A stretch of DNA of 64,000 nt, taken from positions 478,201 to 542,200 of the forward strand of contig JBBHKE010002853.1 in the NCBI GenBank assembly GCA_037447655.1. Reading direction: 5' to 3'. A program made the position numbers and the translations under genes. The notes beneath the pieces were generated by a model, which saw only the letters and a program-made list of their open reading frames with translations, was not told the origin of the DNA and made no database searches. The stretch is from Zygnema cylindricum. Its lineage: Eukaryota; Streptophyta; Zygnematophyceae; Zygnematales; Zygnemataceae. Each line of letters starts with the position of its first letter. The stretch's first letter is position 1. This document shows, piece by piece, positions 34,879 through 46,900 of the stretch.

Positions 34879-36514
34879 GTGAGCGTATTTGCGTATGGCG
34901 ACTCCACAATAAAAACTGTACAATCAGATGGTGTACAAATAGGCGAAGGAGAAGTCACCGATTTTATGCATAGTCGTTTAATATGGCGTCGACCGAAAGC
35001 ACACCCAAATTCCGTTGGTATTATTTCGCAAATATCCGAGTTGAAAGGCAATTTAACCTTGTGGCACCACTGTATGTGCCACACATCCGAGGGGAGTTTA
35101 CGACGCATGATTAAAAATGGAAGTGTAACGGGATTGGACTTCGCGTCGGGAGAGAAAATTAACGGGTGCGAGGGATGTATCAAGGGAAGACAAATTCGAA
35201 AGCCACATCCGGCTAAGGATCCAATGCATCATTCTAAGCATTTGCTTGATCTTGTGCATATTGATTTATGTGGGGACGTAAAACCGGAGACAATTGGAGG
35301 AAACAAATATATTATGGAGGTGGTGGATGACTTTTCTCGCTTCACGTGGGTAATATTACTTAAACACAAATCGGAAGCATTTTTACGCTTTCAAGAATGG
35401 CATGTAATGGCCGAGAGGCAATGTGAAATAAAATTAAAATCCATACGATCGGATAATGGAGGGGAATTTCTTGCTTTTGATCCTTATTGCAAAGAGTGGG
35501 GAATTTCTCACCAATATACCGCATCTTACTCACCGGAATCTAATGGCATTGCCAAGAGGAAAAATCGTACGCTTCAAGAAATGGAACGATCCATGGTACA
35601 CGGATCCGGGAGGAGTATTCATTTATGGGGCGATGCAATTTTAACAGCGAATTATATTTGCAATCGGAGGATTACATCGATTTCTGGTGATAAAACTCCG
35701 TATTAGTTGTATGGGCGAAAGCCTACCCTACACCATATTCGGATTTGGGGATGCCGTGCGTCGATTTATATTCAATCGCAAAAGAGAAAAGGTAAGTTTG
35801 CATCGAGAGGAAGAGGGGGAAGAGGACACGAAAGGGCCGGGAGATCTCCTTCCCAATCCGGATATTCAGATCTGACCAAAATTGCCTGTTTCCAATGCGG
35901 CAAACTTGGTCATATGGCGGCTTCTTGCTCAGATAAGGAGCGCCAATGTCACTTCTGCCGGAAATGGGGTCATATAAGCCCCCTATGTTACTCGAAGGCT
36001 GAAAATGGAGGTGGCTGTGGAAGAGGAGATCGCGGCGGTAAAGGCGGCGGTGGAAGAGGAGATCGCCGCGGTAGAGGCTACGGCGGCGGCCGATACATTG
36101 GGCGCGGTGGCAGTCTTCTTGGCGGCCGCGGTGGCCGCAGAGGTCGCCATGGGAGAGGAGGAGGACATTTTATGGGCGACGATCAATTTGAAGGAGGAGG
36201 CGAAGGCGCGCAAATATTTTCCGCCCTTAACCTTTCGCTTGATATTTTTGTAGGTGTTACGCGATAAGAAAATGAGTGGATAATCGATTATGGTGCGTGA
36301 CACCACGTATGTACTAATGCGTCGCTATTTGATTATTTTTGCGAACTCACTGTACCAAAAGAAATCATTGTCGCAAGTGGACAAGTAATTTCAATAAGTA
36401 AAGTAGGTACTGTACGTTTGGACTTACCTATTTTGGATGCAAGTGGCATGGAAAAAGTGACGCAAACCCAACTAACAAATGTTTTGTACCTACCTGAAGG
36501 TTCAGTGAACCTTT
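34879..36514 (+). pseudogene. Circularly permuted copia fragment (IN then gag-PR)
   Basis: The piece starts in the region downstream of protease (SVFAYGDSTIKTVQSDG). It continues through GAG-pre-integrase (LWHHCMCHTSEGSLRRM) and integrase (DLVHIDLCGDV, RSDNGGEF, SPESNGIAKRKNRT) to GRKPTLHHIRIWGCRAS. It then passes without a frame change into a gag tail with Arg/Gly repeats and two CCHC knuckles (CFQCGKLGHMAASC, CHFCRKWGHISPLC). A protease start (WIIDYGA, normally DSGA) follows, ending at LPEGSVNLF near 36514. Stops at 35704 and in the protease kill it. The end of the second part would join the start of the first in a normal element, hence a permuted order. Confidence 0.8.
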
Positions 36515-36612
36515 TTGTTGTTCTTTGGTCTAAAATAGACCGCAGAAGCCACCCAAACTATCATGCAAAAAGCTAAGCAAAAATAGGTCGACGAACAATC
36601 ATTTGAAATGCA
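36511..36612. repeat. 100-bp segment shared with 25583-25684
   Basis: TTGGTCTAAAATAGACCGCA and AAACTATCATGCAAAAA occur in both places with few differences. In both the segment lies near copia LTR material. It includes the small palindrome GGTCTAAAATAGACC. Confidence 0.75.
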
Positions 36613-36801
36613 CCTACTAAAAATAGCTGTCTGTTGAACTAAGGCAGCCATGGATCAACCTCTCTCTCTTACCTTCAGTGACTACAACAAGTATGGGAGT
36701 TAGAGAGCGGAGGTGGAGGCAGAGCTGCCCGTCTTTTTCTTTCCTTTTTATAAAGACATATTTAAACCTAGAAAATACTCTAGAAATCTATAAATTTCAA
36801 C
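36612..36801 (-). repeat. Copia B-type LTR tip (190 bp)
   Basis: Nearly identical to 30313-30499, ending exactly at the LTR terminus TTTCAACA. Its first part is cut off at the shared 100-bp segment. Confidence 0.85.
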
Positions 36802-37585
36802 ACCCTTGAGTCGATAGCAAAAATAATCTCTGAATTTGCTCCCTTGAGAAGTAATTTATGGAGGGTCAAAGTTGACCTTTTGTACAGAGGCTCTCTTGGA
36901 GAGAGGGTCCTATCTTCTAAATTTTTCTAAATCCTATCTCTCTCTAAAACTCTATCTACACAAGTACGGCACTAATCAAAAAACTGTATCATACAAAAAT
37001 GTACACGTGCCGGTGTGCTTTCTCTACGGCCATTGTACAACATGGCCAACTAACCAACCCATGTCATATCTGGATTCGTTCCTGAAATCTCCCAAGATGC
37101 CGTAATCCAATGTTGTTGTGCCACGTGTTAATCGAAGTGGCGGTGACCAAAAACCGCCAAAATCCTATTCCGCGATCTCGGCGTCTTTTTCAGCCGTCCA
37201 ATCAAACCAATTTTTAATCATATCCGTCATAAATTGTTGCGCGATATTTGTTTCACAGTCGAAACAAAATGCTCGATATCCATTACGCATTCGTACTATA
37301 CTCCGAACTTTTACAAACCTGTATCCATGCGCGTTGTCTATAGTTACAGTTAAATGAAATTGTTCACCCGTAACAGTTTAAATATTTGTCAAACCCTATA
37401 TGTCTTAGCACCGATCCTAGACTATAGGATAAAGCTACCGGCTACTTAGAACTGAAGGACGGCATGTACCAGGATCAAATCCTAGATCCGTCAGGTATAT
37501 TTCGGTAAATCCACCAAAATATACCATATGTCTCTCTACCTCATATAAGTAGCATAGGCAGTCATGGCTCCAGCTTCCGCTGGTG
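36802..37585 (-). repeat. Truncated copia LTR of the same superfamily
   Basis: Aligns with the middle part of the LTRs at 26.2-27.2 and 51.8-52.8 kb (GGAGGGTCAAAGTTGACC, CCACGTGTTAATCGAAGTGG). It contains antisense GGATCAAATCC at 37472-37482. Both LTR ends are missing. Confidence 0.75.
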
Positions 37586-39923
37586 AATTTTGCATCTGCG
37601 GGACAATATTATGGATGTTATATAAAATGACATATTCTTGTACTTTTTGTTGCTTCTGCTGCTCTGTCATTTTAAATAAGTCTATCGAGTCTAGTTCATC
37701 TTTGACAACGATGTTCTTTGCTAAAATAATTTTTTGCCTCTCAAAATCAAAGACTCTATAACCTTTAGAGTGATCATCATATCCTAACAAAATGCCAAGC
37801 AATCCTTTAAGTTCCATTTTCCATTTATCATTAGTCGTATCCAAAATAAAGCATTTATTTCCAAAGAATTTGAAATGACTGACATCCGGTTTTGTATCCG
37901 TCCAGGTCTTGTAAGAAGTTGTTTCTAGTGATCTTGAATCTATCCTATTTTTGATATATACTCCACGATTTCATGTTTCAACACAAAATTTCGGATCCAC
38001 GTCCATATCCGCAAGCATGGACCTAGAGCTTTCAGTGATAGTTCTATTTAGTCTTTCTGCAACCCCATTTTGTTCTGGAGAGTATGGAACAGTTAGTTTG
38101 TGACTTATACCTTCCTTGAGTCAGAAGTTTTCAAACTCCTTTGACGTATATTCCCCGTCATTGTTTGATCAAAGGTCCAGAATTGGCAAACCGTGTAGTT
38201 TCTCTACCCACGCTTTGTAGTGTTGAAAATGAGTGAAGACTTCACACTTGGCCTTCATGAAGTGGATTTTAGAAAACTTCAAAAAATCATCTATAAACGT
38301 CACCATATATTTGATCCCCACGGCAGATGGTATCTTTGCAGGGCCGAAAAACATCAGAATGAATGAGTTGCAAAAGTTTAGTAGATTTATGTTCAAACTC
38401 TTAAAGAAACGGTAATCTGTGTATTTTTCCTAATGCACAACCATCACACGTTTTAAGTGACTTATTTGACAAAGTGACTCTTTCTATTTTACCAGCATAG
38501 ACCATCTTTTTCATACTATCATAATTCACATGGCCTAATCTTTTATGCCACAGGTCAACTGAGGATAATGCACCGAAATACAAAACATCATTTTCTTTAT
38601 TATTGGGCATATCCATTCGATACATTTTGCTGGCATCTCTATATCCCGTAACTGCAATTTTTTCATTTTTGCTAACAACTTGTCTGCCATGTTTCAGATT
38701 GACCTCAAACCCTTTACTTTCTACCAAAGAAGTTGAAAACAAATTTTTCTTAAAGTTTTGTACATAGAGAATAATATGAAGAGTTCTCTCAACTACCTTG
38801 CCTTCTACATAAACTAGCAAGGAGACATCACATACAGCTTGTGTTTGCACACTCATTCCACATGCATAGTAGATATTTTTCTCCAGTGTTTATTTCAGAT
38901 TATTGAAAACTGCCTTGTTCCAGCACATGTGGGCCGACGCTCCCGTGTCCATTATCCATCCATTGTCTTTCGCGCCCTCCATTGCCGCCGCCATAGCAAA
39001 TAGATCATCATCCTCGTTGTTACAGAGTGAAAGAGACTCTTCCTGATGAGATGAAGATGCCGAGAAGACTGCATTTCCTTGTTGTGATGATCCCGAGAAG
39101 CCTTGATGAAATTGGCTCTGCTGGCATCCCGGCCTGTACAAACCTGTTTCATTAGCTTTCTTAAGCTTAGGACAGAATTTATATCCAAGACCTTTTTCAT
39201 TACAATAAAAACAAGCATTGAAATATTGTCTATTTCCTCTTTGATTAAACTGTCTAAACTGATTCTGATTCTGATTAAACTGATTTCTCTAGTGATTAAA
39301 CTAAACTTTTTTGTCAAATTTTGAGCTAAATGCCTTTACTTGTTTTTCACCATTAAGAATTTCAAAATATGCTTCCTCTTCTAATATCAATTAATAGCTA
39401 CTTGTTTTTATCCATTAAGAATTTCAGAATCTGCTTCCTCTTCAAAATATCAAATTAATAGCTAACTGTAGTGTCCAGCTAGCTTTATCTTTCTGTTTAA
39501 GGCTACCAAACGTTGCTTTCGTAGTAGAAGGAAGACCTCTGCACAAGCATGAGAATCTATTAGTACTCGTTGTTACAATATTTTGCCATTGTGCCACTCG
39601 TGTATTTGTAGTCTCAAATTTGTCCAGCCAAAAATAGTTCTTCCTAAACATTAGCCTTTTCAAAATCATCCTTGAGAGATTTCCAGATATCCATCGCCTT
39701 TTTCATTTTTATCTGTGACATAGCCAATTCTTCTGAGATACAGAATTTCAAAAGCGATCGGGCTTGCGAATTTTTCTTTGACCAAGACAGATCCGTTTCC
39801 GCCAGTGAACCAACCAAAAAATCGAAAAGGTTAACATTTTCTAAGCGTGTCTTCACCATATCCCCCCAATAAGCGTATTTTTCCCTCGAGAAGATAGGAA
39901 TTCTTGATGACAGGCCCATAACC
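37586..39923 (-). pseudogene. Copia element C gag-PR-IN, degraded
   Basis: A second copia family. Gag starts in the LTR and crosses the PBS (VVVEQQVMGLSSRIPIFS near 39930-39890). Gag pieces run at 39.9-39.4 kb. A protease (WIMDTGASAHMC near 38950), pre-integrase (LWHKRLGHVNYDSMKKM), an integrase core fragment and the post-integrase block (LLGYDDHSKGYRVFDFE near 37790) follow. At least four frameshifts or stops occur. RT and RNase H are missing; the left end abuts a truncated LTR of the other family near 37586. The PBS is the complement of 39911-39923 (GGTTATGGGCCTG). Confidence 0.85.
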
Positions 39924-41123
39924 TGTTGTTCTACGACAACTGGAGCAGGTGGAGCAGTAGCAGTAGTAGTAGAAGAAGACATAATTCACCACAGAAGCTT
40001 ATCAAGAATCTTATCAACAGCTTCTTTCTACAGCTCAATAAAGGCGACAAAAAGGTCCAAGCTGCTTCAAACTATACCACAGTATAGTGTATCACAAAGT
40101 CTGACAACTCCCAAAGTTTCAGCACAATTGATCCAACATACACCAAGATATGCAACTCATAAGTTTCCCAAAAACAATCTGTTGATTACACAGTTTGGAA
40201 GTCTGGATACGTAAAATATTCTACGTCCTAAGTTTTATACTCTTCACTCAGTTGTACTACTACATAGTGTTGTAACGGCGATACAAGTGTTCATAAAAGA
40301 TAGGTCCAAAAGAACTAAACTGCCACTAAGGTCTAAGTGCTCCTAATCACGCTAAAACTAATTTATCACTGTAAAATCAATATTATTGAGAATCCTATAC
40401 AGGTGATTTGTTCAAATACTTGTCGCCTGGCTTAGTGACAATTGTCTGGGTACGTCCATCCAGGTATTGCAGAACATCTATCAGCAAGTCACTTAATTAT
40501 TCCCTTATGAATCTCGTCCGTTGACTTGATTCATATCAACCGTAGCAGCGCAGTCCAATTCCTAATCACATTCAAATATCCGCAGCTTCGTAGCAGCTGC
40601 GTTGTCCCATACCAAAAATAGCTGCATCTGCGTTTGTCTTGTTGCGTAGCAACTGCGTTGTCTTGTACCAAAATATCCTCAGTTGCGTTTGTCTTGTTGT
40701 GTCGCAGGCTGCGTTTGTCCGTACGGACCATATCAGAAATTACCGCAGCTGCGCTTGTTCCATCTGCATCGCAACTGCGTTGTTCCAATGCTACTGTCGG
40801 TACCATTCAAAAACATGTACTTTGCTTCAAGTGACGACGCGTGTCCCTATAGATCTATTATTTTCGCCGTCCTATAAACTTGCTGAGACTTAAAGCTTTC
40901 CAAAAACAACAACTTACACGACAAAGTACTACCTCATAACAAAGACCACTACGATCACTATGACACAAAACCGTACAGTGACCGAGACCCTACGTACAAA
41001 CCCTTAAATAGGACAGAACACAAATTACACCGACACACAAAATCCTCACTTAAATAAAGCGTACAATGATTGCTAATCTATCAACCGACGCTAACGACAA
41101 ATCCCACAATGTAAAACCTAACA
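39924..41123 (-). repeat. Copia element C 5' LTR (1200 bp)
   Basis: On the minus strand it begins TGTTAGGTTTTACATTG at 41123 and ends GTAGAACAACA at 39924, directly before the PBS. A purine tract (GAGAGGGGGAT, complement of 41124-41134) sits just outside the LTR start. That is the place expected at the 3' end of an internal region, so this LTR may once have been shared by two elements in tandem. The LTR includes repeated GCAGCTGCG/GTAGCAACTGCG words (40580-40780). Confidence 0.75.
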
Positions 41124-41301
41124 ATCCCCCTCTCAATGTGGGAATTGTCAAACCGCTACCTCAACTCCAAAATAACGTAAGCAAACTAAAACGAAACAAC
41201 AAAAGACAAACTAGACGGGTACGCGGCAAACACGCGACGGACGATTACAAATTTGAATCTAACAGAATCTCTATTAGGGTTAATGTTTTTTTAGCCTCTG
41301 A

Positions 41302-42011
41302 GGGTGGACTTCCATTAGCGAAAAAGTGGTGTTTTTTACTGACGGCCGTACCTTTTCGTTCAGGATTGTACAATTTTTTTTTTCAACGAAAACAACATTA
41401 CAGAAAATTGTCCAAGGTTGTATGCGTAAGTTAGGACCGTCGGATTCAATTACACTTTTTATCCGTGACGCCACTTCACCAACCCTACAGTTTGTTAAGA
41501 CTGTGCAAAGGGAGGACAGTTCTTGAATACAGAACGTGTAAAAATAGGCCGCGTGGAAAAGGGAAAAAAATCCCATGATGAGCGCCCGCGTATGTGCGTA
41601 CACGTCGCAAGGGCCATGTGCCTTCCGCCAGGGTGGCTGCGAATCTGCCGAAATTATCCCGTCACCTTCCCACCATCAAAGTTTGCCGCCGCCTTTTTGT
41701 CGTTGCGTTTTGAAATTTTAGGTAGTACATTAAACGCCCTATGTACGAGTCATTAATTACCTCCGACGGTAGAGATGTTTCCTCCGTAGGTACGTCCGCT
41801 CGTACAGATATTGCATTAAGACTTTACATTCTAAGATTCTTTCAAGATTTTATGCATCTAATATAAAACTACGTGTTACCAACCAGAATGAGCCACGCAA
41901 ATAAAAAGTGGTTTACAGTCGCGACCTAATGGAAGTCGCGACCTAATGGAAGGCACGCCCTTCAGCAAAATTTTCCGTACAATTACTGAGACGCCTAATG
42001 GAAGTCCACCC
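41302..42011. mobile_element. Tourist-like MITE copy 2 (710 bp)
   Basis: Same ends as 8169-8873 (GGGTGGACTTCCATTAGCG, CCTAATGGAAGTCCACCC) and highly similar inside. The flanks are TGA and TTA, so the target duplication is degraded. A short duplication (GTCGCGACCTAATGGAAG twice near 41918-41955) distinguishes it. Confidence 0.8.
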
Positions 42012-43797
42012 TTAAAAGTTAAAACATTTTTTCTCCGTACACGTGTCCGATTGTGGATCTGACGGTTGCGATTGAAAGGTAAGATTCTCAGCTTCCGATT
42101 GGCGGTCTCCAATGTGAGAATCGGACAAGCGTGTACGGAGAAAAGATGTTTTAAGTGGCGAAAAATGTATTAACACTAAAAGCGATTCACGGTGTAGCAG
42201 CTCGCGCCATGTGGGAAGCGCCACGGTTCCGTACGTTACGGCGCTTACGACGCGTACGGCTACTGTAGTAGCGATAAGTTGTGCTAACATTACTGTAGCG
42301 GTTGAGGGTCTGAGCTCGACTTTTGGATTTGTAAATCCACTTGTCTTGCCATTTAATACCACGCTCTCTTACCCACACTAGAAGTATTATTGTAGAAGGT
42401 ACGAGTTGTAAGTCTCACACTTGATTGCCTCGCGATGCCATTTTTACATAGCAGTTTGTTTGTAAATCTTACATTTTGCAACTCTTTTCTCTATGGCTCA
42501 GGCGAAGTTCTTGGGCAAAACAATAATTTTTTTGATTTACAGTTTTAGATGGAATGCTAATTCATTTTCAATATTAGTGGAACAACAAATCAAGTCATCG
42601 CCATTTTTGCGATACATTATCTTGCCCCTCGGGAAGCCGAAACAGCTTTACGAAACGGAGATAGAATAGAAAAAAAAACTTCCGTTCACACACAGAAAAC
42701 CACAGCAAGGCTCATTATACTGAGGAGTTCACTCTGACTTTAAGAGTTACCATACAGCTTTGCAAGTACCCGTGCGTGCAATTACCCAAAAAACCGTGCG
42801 ATCAATCACGAAATATGAGTAAAACCCTAGAAGTTTGAGAGTTTTAAGCAGAAACAGTCAGCGAATCACACTGTCCAAACACTTCGTCCGCAGTGTTAAG
42901 AAGAGAAAATAAATTGCTATAAACTGCCAAATAGTAAATAATCCAGGAAGTCAAATCGTGATTATGGAACAAAAATTATAAATATCACAATCAGCTATTA
43001 TACTATGCCACGTGGTTGTTCAATGACATAAAACGTTTGCGTTTCTTTGCAATTCTAAAAGTATAGATGAAATCCACAATTACCAGTAGTTCGTCAAGTA
43101 CACCGCCCAATTCTTGAAGCTCAACACCAGGCAGTCAAAGGCTTCTTTTAACTCTTATGATCGACCGTTGTATTTCTGTTTCCTGGGCAAGCAATCAAAA
43201 GGTACAGATTTACCCTCTCATCATGATGTCACTATTGAAAATTGGAAAACTGTGTGATGAGAAAAAGTAAGCGCAAAGACATTTTTACTGCAAATCATAA
43301 AGATTAAAGAGATTGTGGATTAATTTGATTTAATTGCTAAGAACAGCTTTGATTGAAATGCTAATTGGATATAAACTCGGTTATAAGTCACCAAGATATT
43401 ACTTGGTTATTTGTACCGGAGAGCTCTAAAAAACTCTACGACTGTGAAACAAATTAACTCGTCTAATCAAAAATTCTACTCGGAAAGTTTCAAGTCCTAA
43501 ATTTTTTAAACAAAAATGAGCTAAGAATTAACTGCCTTATTAAAAACTGCTCATGTTTTAAGTACAGGAAATGGGAAGTAATGTTAGCCGATCAAATATA
43601 AAAGGAAATAAACCATAATAATTTCTACACCTATTATTTTCAACTAGATCTGAAGTTACCAAATCATGACCTCGTCGACGCAAAATACATCGTCCACCAT
43701 GTCTCCCTTTACGAGGAAGTTGACTTATTTTCTCCCTCGTAACATTTTGGTTTACATTTATCCCTACTTAAATCCCTTTTCCCTCCCTTTTTTCCTC
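42012..43797. other. Gene-free; contains a repeat shared with 17.0-17.25 kb
   Basis: 42015-42190 forms an imperfect hairpin (ACATTTTTTCTCCGTACACG against CGTGTACGGAGAAAAGATGT). It is related to 17035-17250, including ATTAACACTAAAAGCGAT. No exon is supported in the remainder. Confidence 0.5.
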
Positions 43798-43935
43798 ACC
43801 TACCTATCCCTCCCATACTCGTATCCATCTCCCGTATTTGCATCCCTCTTCGTATCTCTCTCCCATATTCGTATCCCTCCCCCATATTCGTGTCCCTCCC
43901 CCATATTCGTGTCCCTTTCCCATATTCGTTTGCGT
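43798..43935. repeat. Minisatellite (about 20-bp unit)
   Basis: Imperfect copies of CCCATATTCGTATCCCTCC. It abuts the stop codon of the RCC1-like gene at 43939, so on the minus strand it would form the start of its 3' UTR. Confidence 0.8.
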
Positions 43936-43938
43936 CAT

Positions 43939-46900
43939 TTATGGTGCCTGTTTTTCTTCCAAAGGCTTTGGATCTTCATCTTCTCCTTCAATCGGAATAC
44001 AAACAACTAAACCATGAAGGGTTCCCGCGACAACTTTTAAAGCTTTACAATTTTCTAAAGAAGAAACTTGTCTCGGAATTATATCTGACCTCCCTGCTGG
44101 TCGCCCCAATTGCTTATAATTATTGTGGCCCCTGTTACCATAAAAGACGAAAATAATCACATGAATCCCACTATATTCCAGTTAGACATTTACACCTTTG
44201 ACAGTTGAAAACGCCATAATCTACGAATCCGTATTGAAACGGAGACGTGGTATGGAGAGTTGGGATCAACCACGATTCATGGTCAACAATGGATAATTTG
44301 TTTTTTGTAATTAAAATTTCTGACGTTTCCGTACCCCATTAATCGTTTTGATGATAATATACCCAAGTAATTAGGTGCCAACATGTAATCCCCGATGCCC
44401 GATGTGGGATGATTAACCAACAAGTTTTATCAACCAATTAGGGACATCTCCTTATTTCTGTTCAATAGCATGTATCTTATTTCTAAAGCTTTGACAGACA
44501 GTACACTGTACAACGACATTTCAATTCACACGTAACGTTTTTAGTACCGGTACAGAGTTCGTGGCTAATAGAGTTATCAGCATTAATCCTCTGATGCAGT
44601 GACCCAAAATAATAAATAGTGTTAACAACAGTGTGTTAATCATGTGTGAATAGTGTTAACATTTAACACTAATACCATTTTTTAACACTGATAACAGTGT
44701 TAAAAAGTGTTAACTAAGGATGGGCAGAAAGTTGCCACGTTACTCTCAGGATACTATCAATAGTTTTTTCACACAGATAGTGATGAACATTGTACCAGAG
44801 AGCATTATTAGTAACTTTGTACATGTGAATTTTCCCAGACAAAAAACCGTAAATAACTCGCATTACTCATGGTATCCTTGGTAAAAAAAATACACTCAAA
44901 TCTCCAATGACCGTTAAAGTTTTTCAAAACATGTGGCCATTAAAAGGGAGGGAGAGGGGGAGGGGAGGGGGGGAGGGAGGGAGGGAGGGAGGGAGGGAGG
45001 GAGGGAGGGAGGGAGGGAGGGAGGGAGGGGGTAGGGAGGGAGGGAGGGAGGGAGGGAGGGAGGGAGGAAGGAAGGTAGGAAGAAAGAAAAGAAAGAAAAG
45101 AAAAAGAAAAAGCATTGTATTAAGTACAAACTTACCATGTAAAAACTTGCCCTTCCTCCGTCCGAACAATCAAAAAATCTTCCCCGGCTGCAATCTCTCG
45201 CACTAATTTCCCTCTCAACAAACTTCCTTCGAGCAGCCCTTCCAAAACTTCCCGTACTTCAAAACCTCTCGAGGGATCCGCTTTCCTTCCAAGCACGGCT
45301 CCAGGCACGCCCCAGGAAAAGACAAAACCGTCGCTCGTCACGGCAAAGGAAGCTTCCTTGGAAGCTGCAATAGAAACTACTCTCCTGTCCTGGAGGCCCC
45401 ACCGGACGACATCTGGCTCTGTGGGACGGTCCGTTATTTCGCGCCCCAATTTAGGGTTTGCTTCAAAAATGTCCCACTTTAAGCCTGTGGAAGTGAAGCC
45501 GGTACTGCAGGAGGAAGGAAACAGAGGAGGGAAACAGAGGAAGGAACGAGAGGAGGGAAAGAGAGGAGGGAAGAAGAGGAGGGAAGAAGAGGAGGGAAAG
45601 AGAGGAGGGAAAAAAAGGAGGAACAGAGGAGGGAAACGGAGGAGGGAAACGGAGGAGGGAAACGGAGGAGGGAAACGGAGGAGGGAAACGGAGGGAAACG
45701 GAGGAGGGAAACGGAGGAGGGAAACGGAGGAGGGAAACGGAGGAGGGAAACGGAGGAGGGAAACGGAGGAGGGAAACGGAGGAGGGAAACGGAGGAGGGA
45801 AACAGAGGAGGGAAACAGGAGGGAAAAAGAGGAGGGAAACAGAGGAGGGAAAAAGAGGAGGGAAAAAGAGGAGGAAAAGAGAGGAGGGAAAGAGAGGAAG
45901 GAAAACAGAGGAGGGAAGAGAGGAAGGAAAACAGAGGAGGGAAACAGAGGAGGGAAAAAGAGGGAAAGAGAGGAGGGAAAAGAGAGGAGGGGAAAGAGAG
46001 GAGGGAAAAGAGAGGAGGGGAAAGAGAGGAGGGGAAAAGAGAGGAGGGGAAAGAGAGGAGGGAAAAGAGAGGAGGGGAAAGAGAGGAGGGAATCAGAGGA
46101 GGGAAAACAGAGGAGGGAAACAGAGGGAAAACAGATGAGGGAAAACAGATGAGGGAAAACAGAGGAGGGAAACAGGGAGGAGAAGAGAAAAAGGAAATGG
46201 TGAAGGTGAAGGTGGAGGTGAAGGTGAAGGTGGAGGGGACGGCGAGGGGGAAGGGGAAGGGGAAGGGGATGGGGAAGGGGAAGGGGAAAGGGGAAGGGGA
46301 AGAGAAAGGGGAAGGGGAACGGGGAAGGGGATGGGGAAGGGGAAGGTGAGGAGGAAGAAAAGAGGAGGGGAAGAGCAGAAAAAGGAGATGGTGAAGGTGG
46401 AGGTGAAGGTGAAGGGGAAAGGAAAGGAAAGGCGGGAGGAGAGGAGAGGAGAGGGGAGGAGGATAGAACGGAGAAGGAAAAAAGACGCATTAAAGGAAAG
46501 AACATTGAAGGGAGAGAGAAGAGACACTAAAAGACAACCTGTCGTCAAAAACGACTTCACTACACCCAGAATCACTATTAGTGTGAGGAATATTTGTGAG
46601 TTATTAATTCTAATTTAGATCCGAGGGACCGCGAGGGGTTCCAACCACTTACCAAATGAGTCTTAAGTAAAAAAAATAATAAGCATCATTAACGCTATTT
46701 TATGTTCAAGGGAAAAAATAAACACATCAACGCTCCTTTGTGTTATTCACGGTGTAGTGAAGTTTCTAATGCATTTCTGCGCTTCTTTTGTGGTTGGTAC
46801 CCCATTTTGTACCTCATTTTATACCCCATTTTGTACCCATTTTGTACCCCATTTTGTACCCCATTTTGTACCCATTTGGTAACCCATTTTGCAACCTATA

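Noticed and set aside
45132-46505. A 457-residue minus-strand ORF and a 264-residue plus-strand ORF
   Set aside because: Both run through the purine minisatellite. Only the last part of the minus ORF (45136-45504) is coding, as exon 4 of the RCC1-like gene, and it starts at a splice acceptor.
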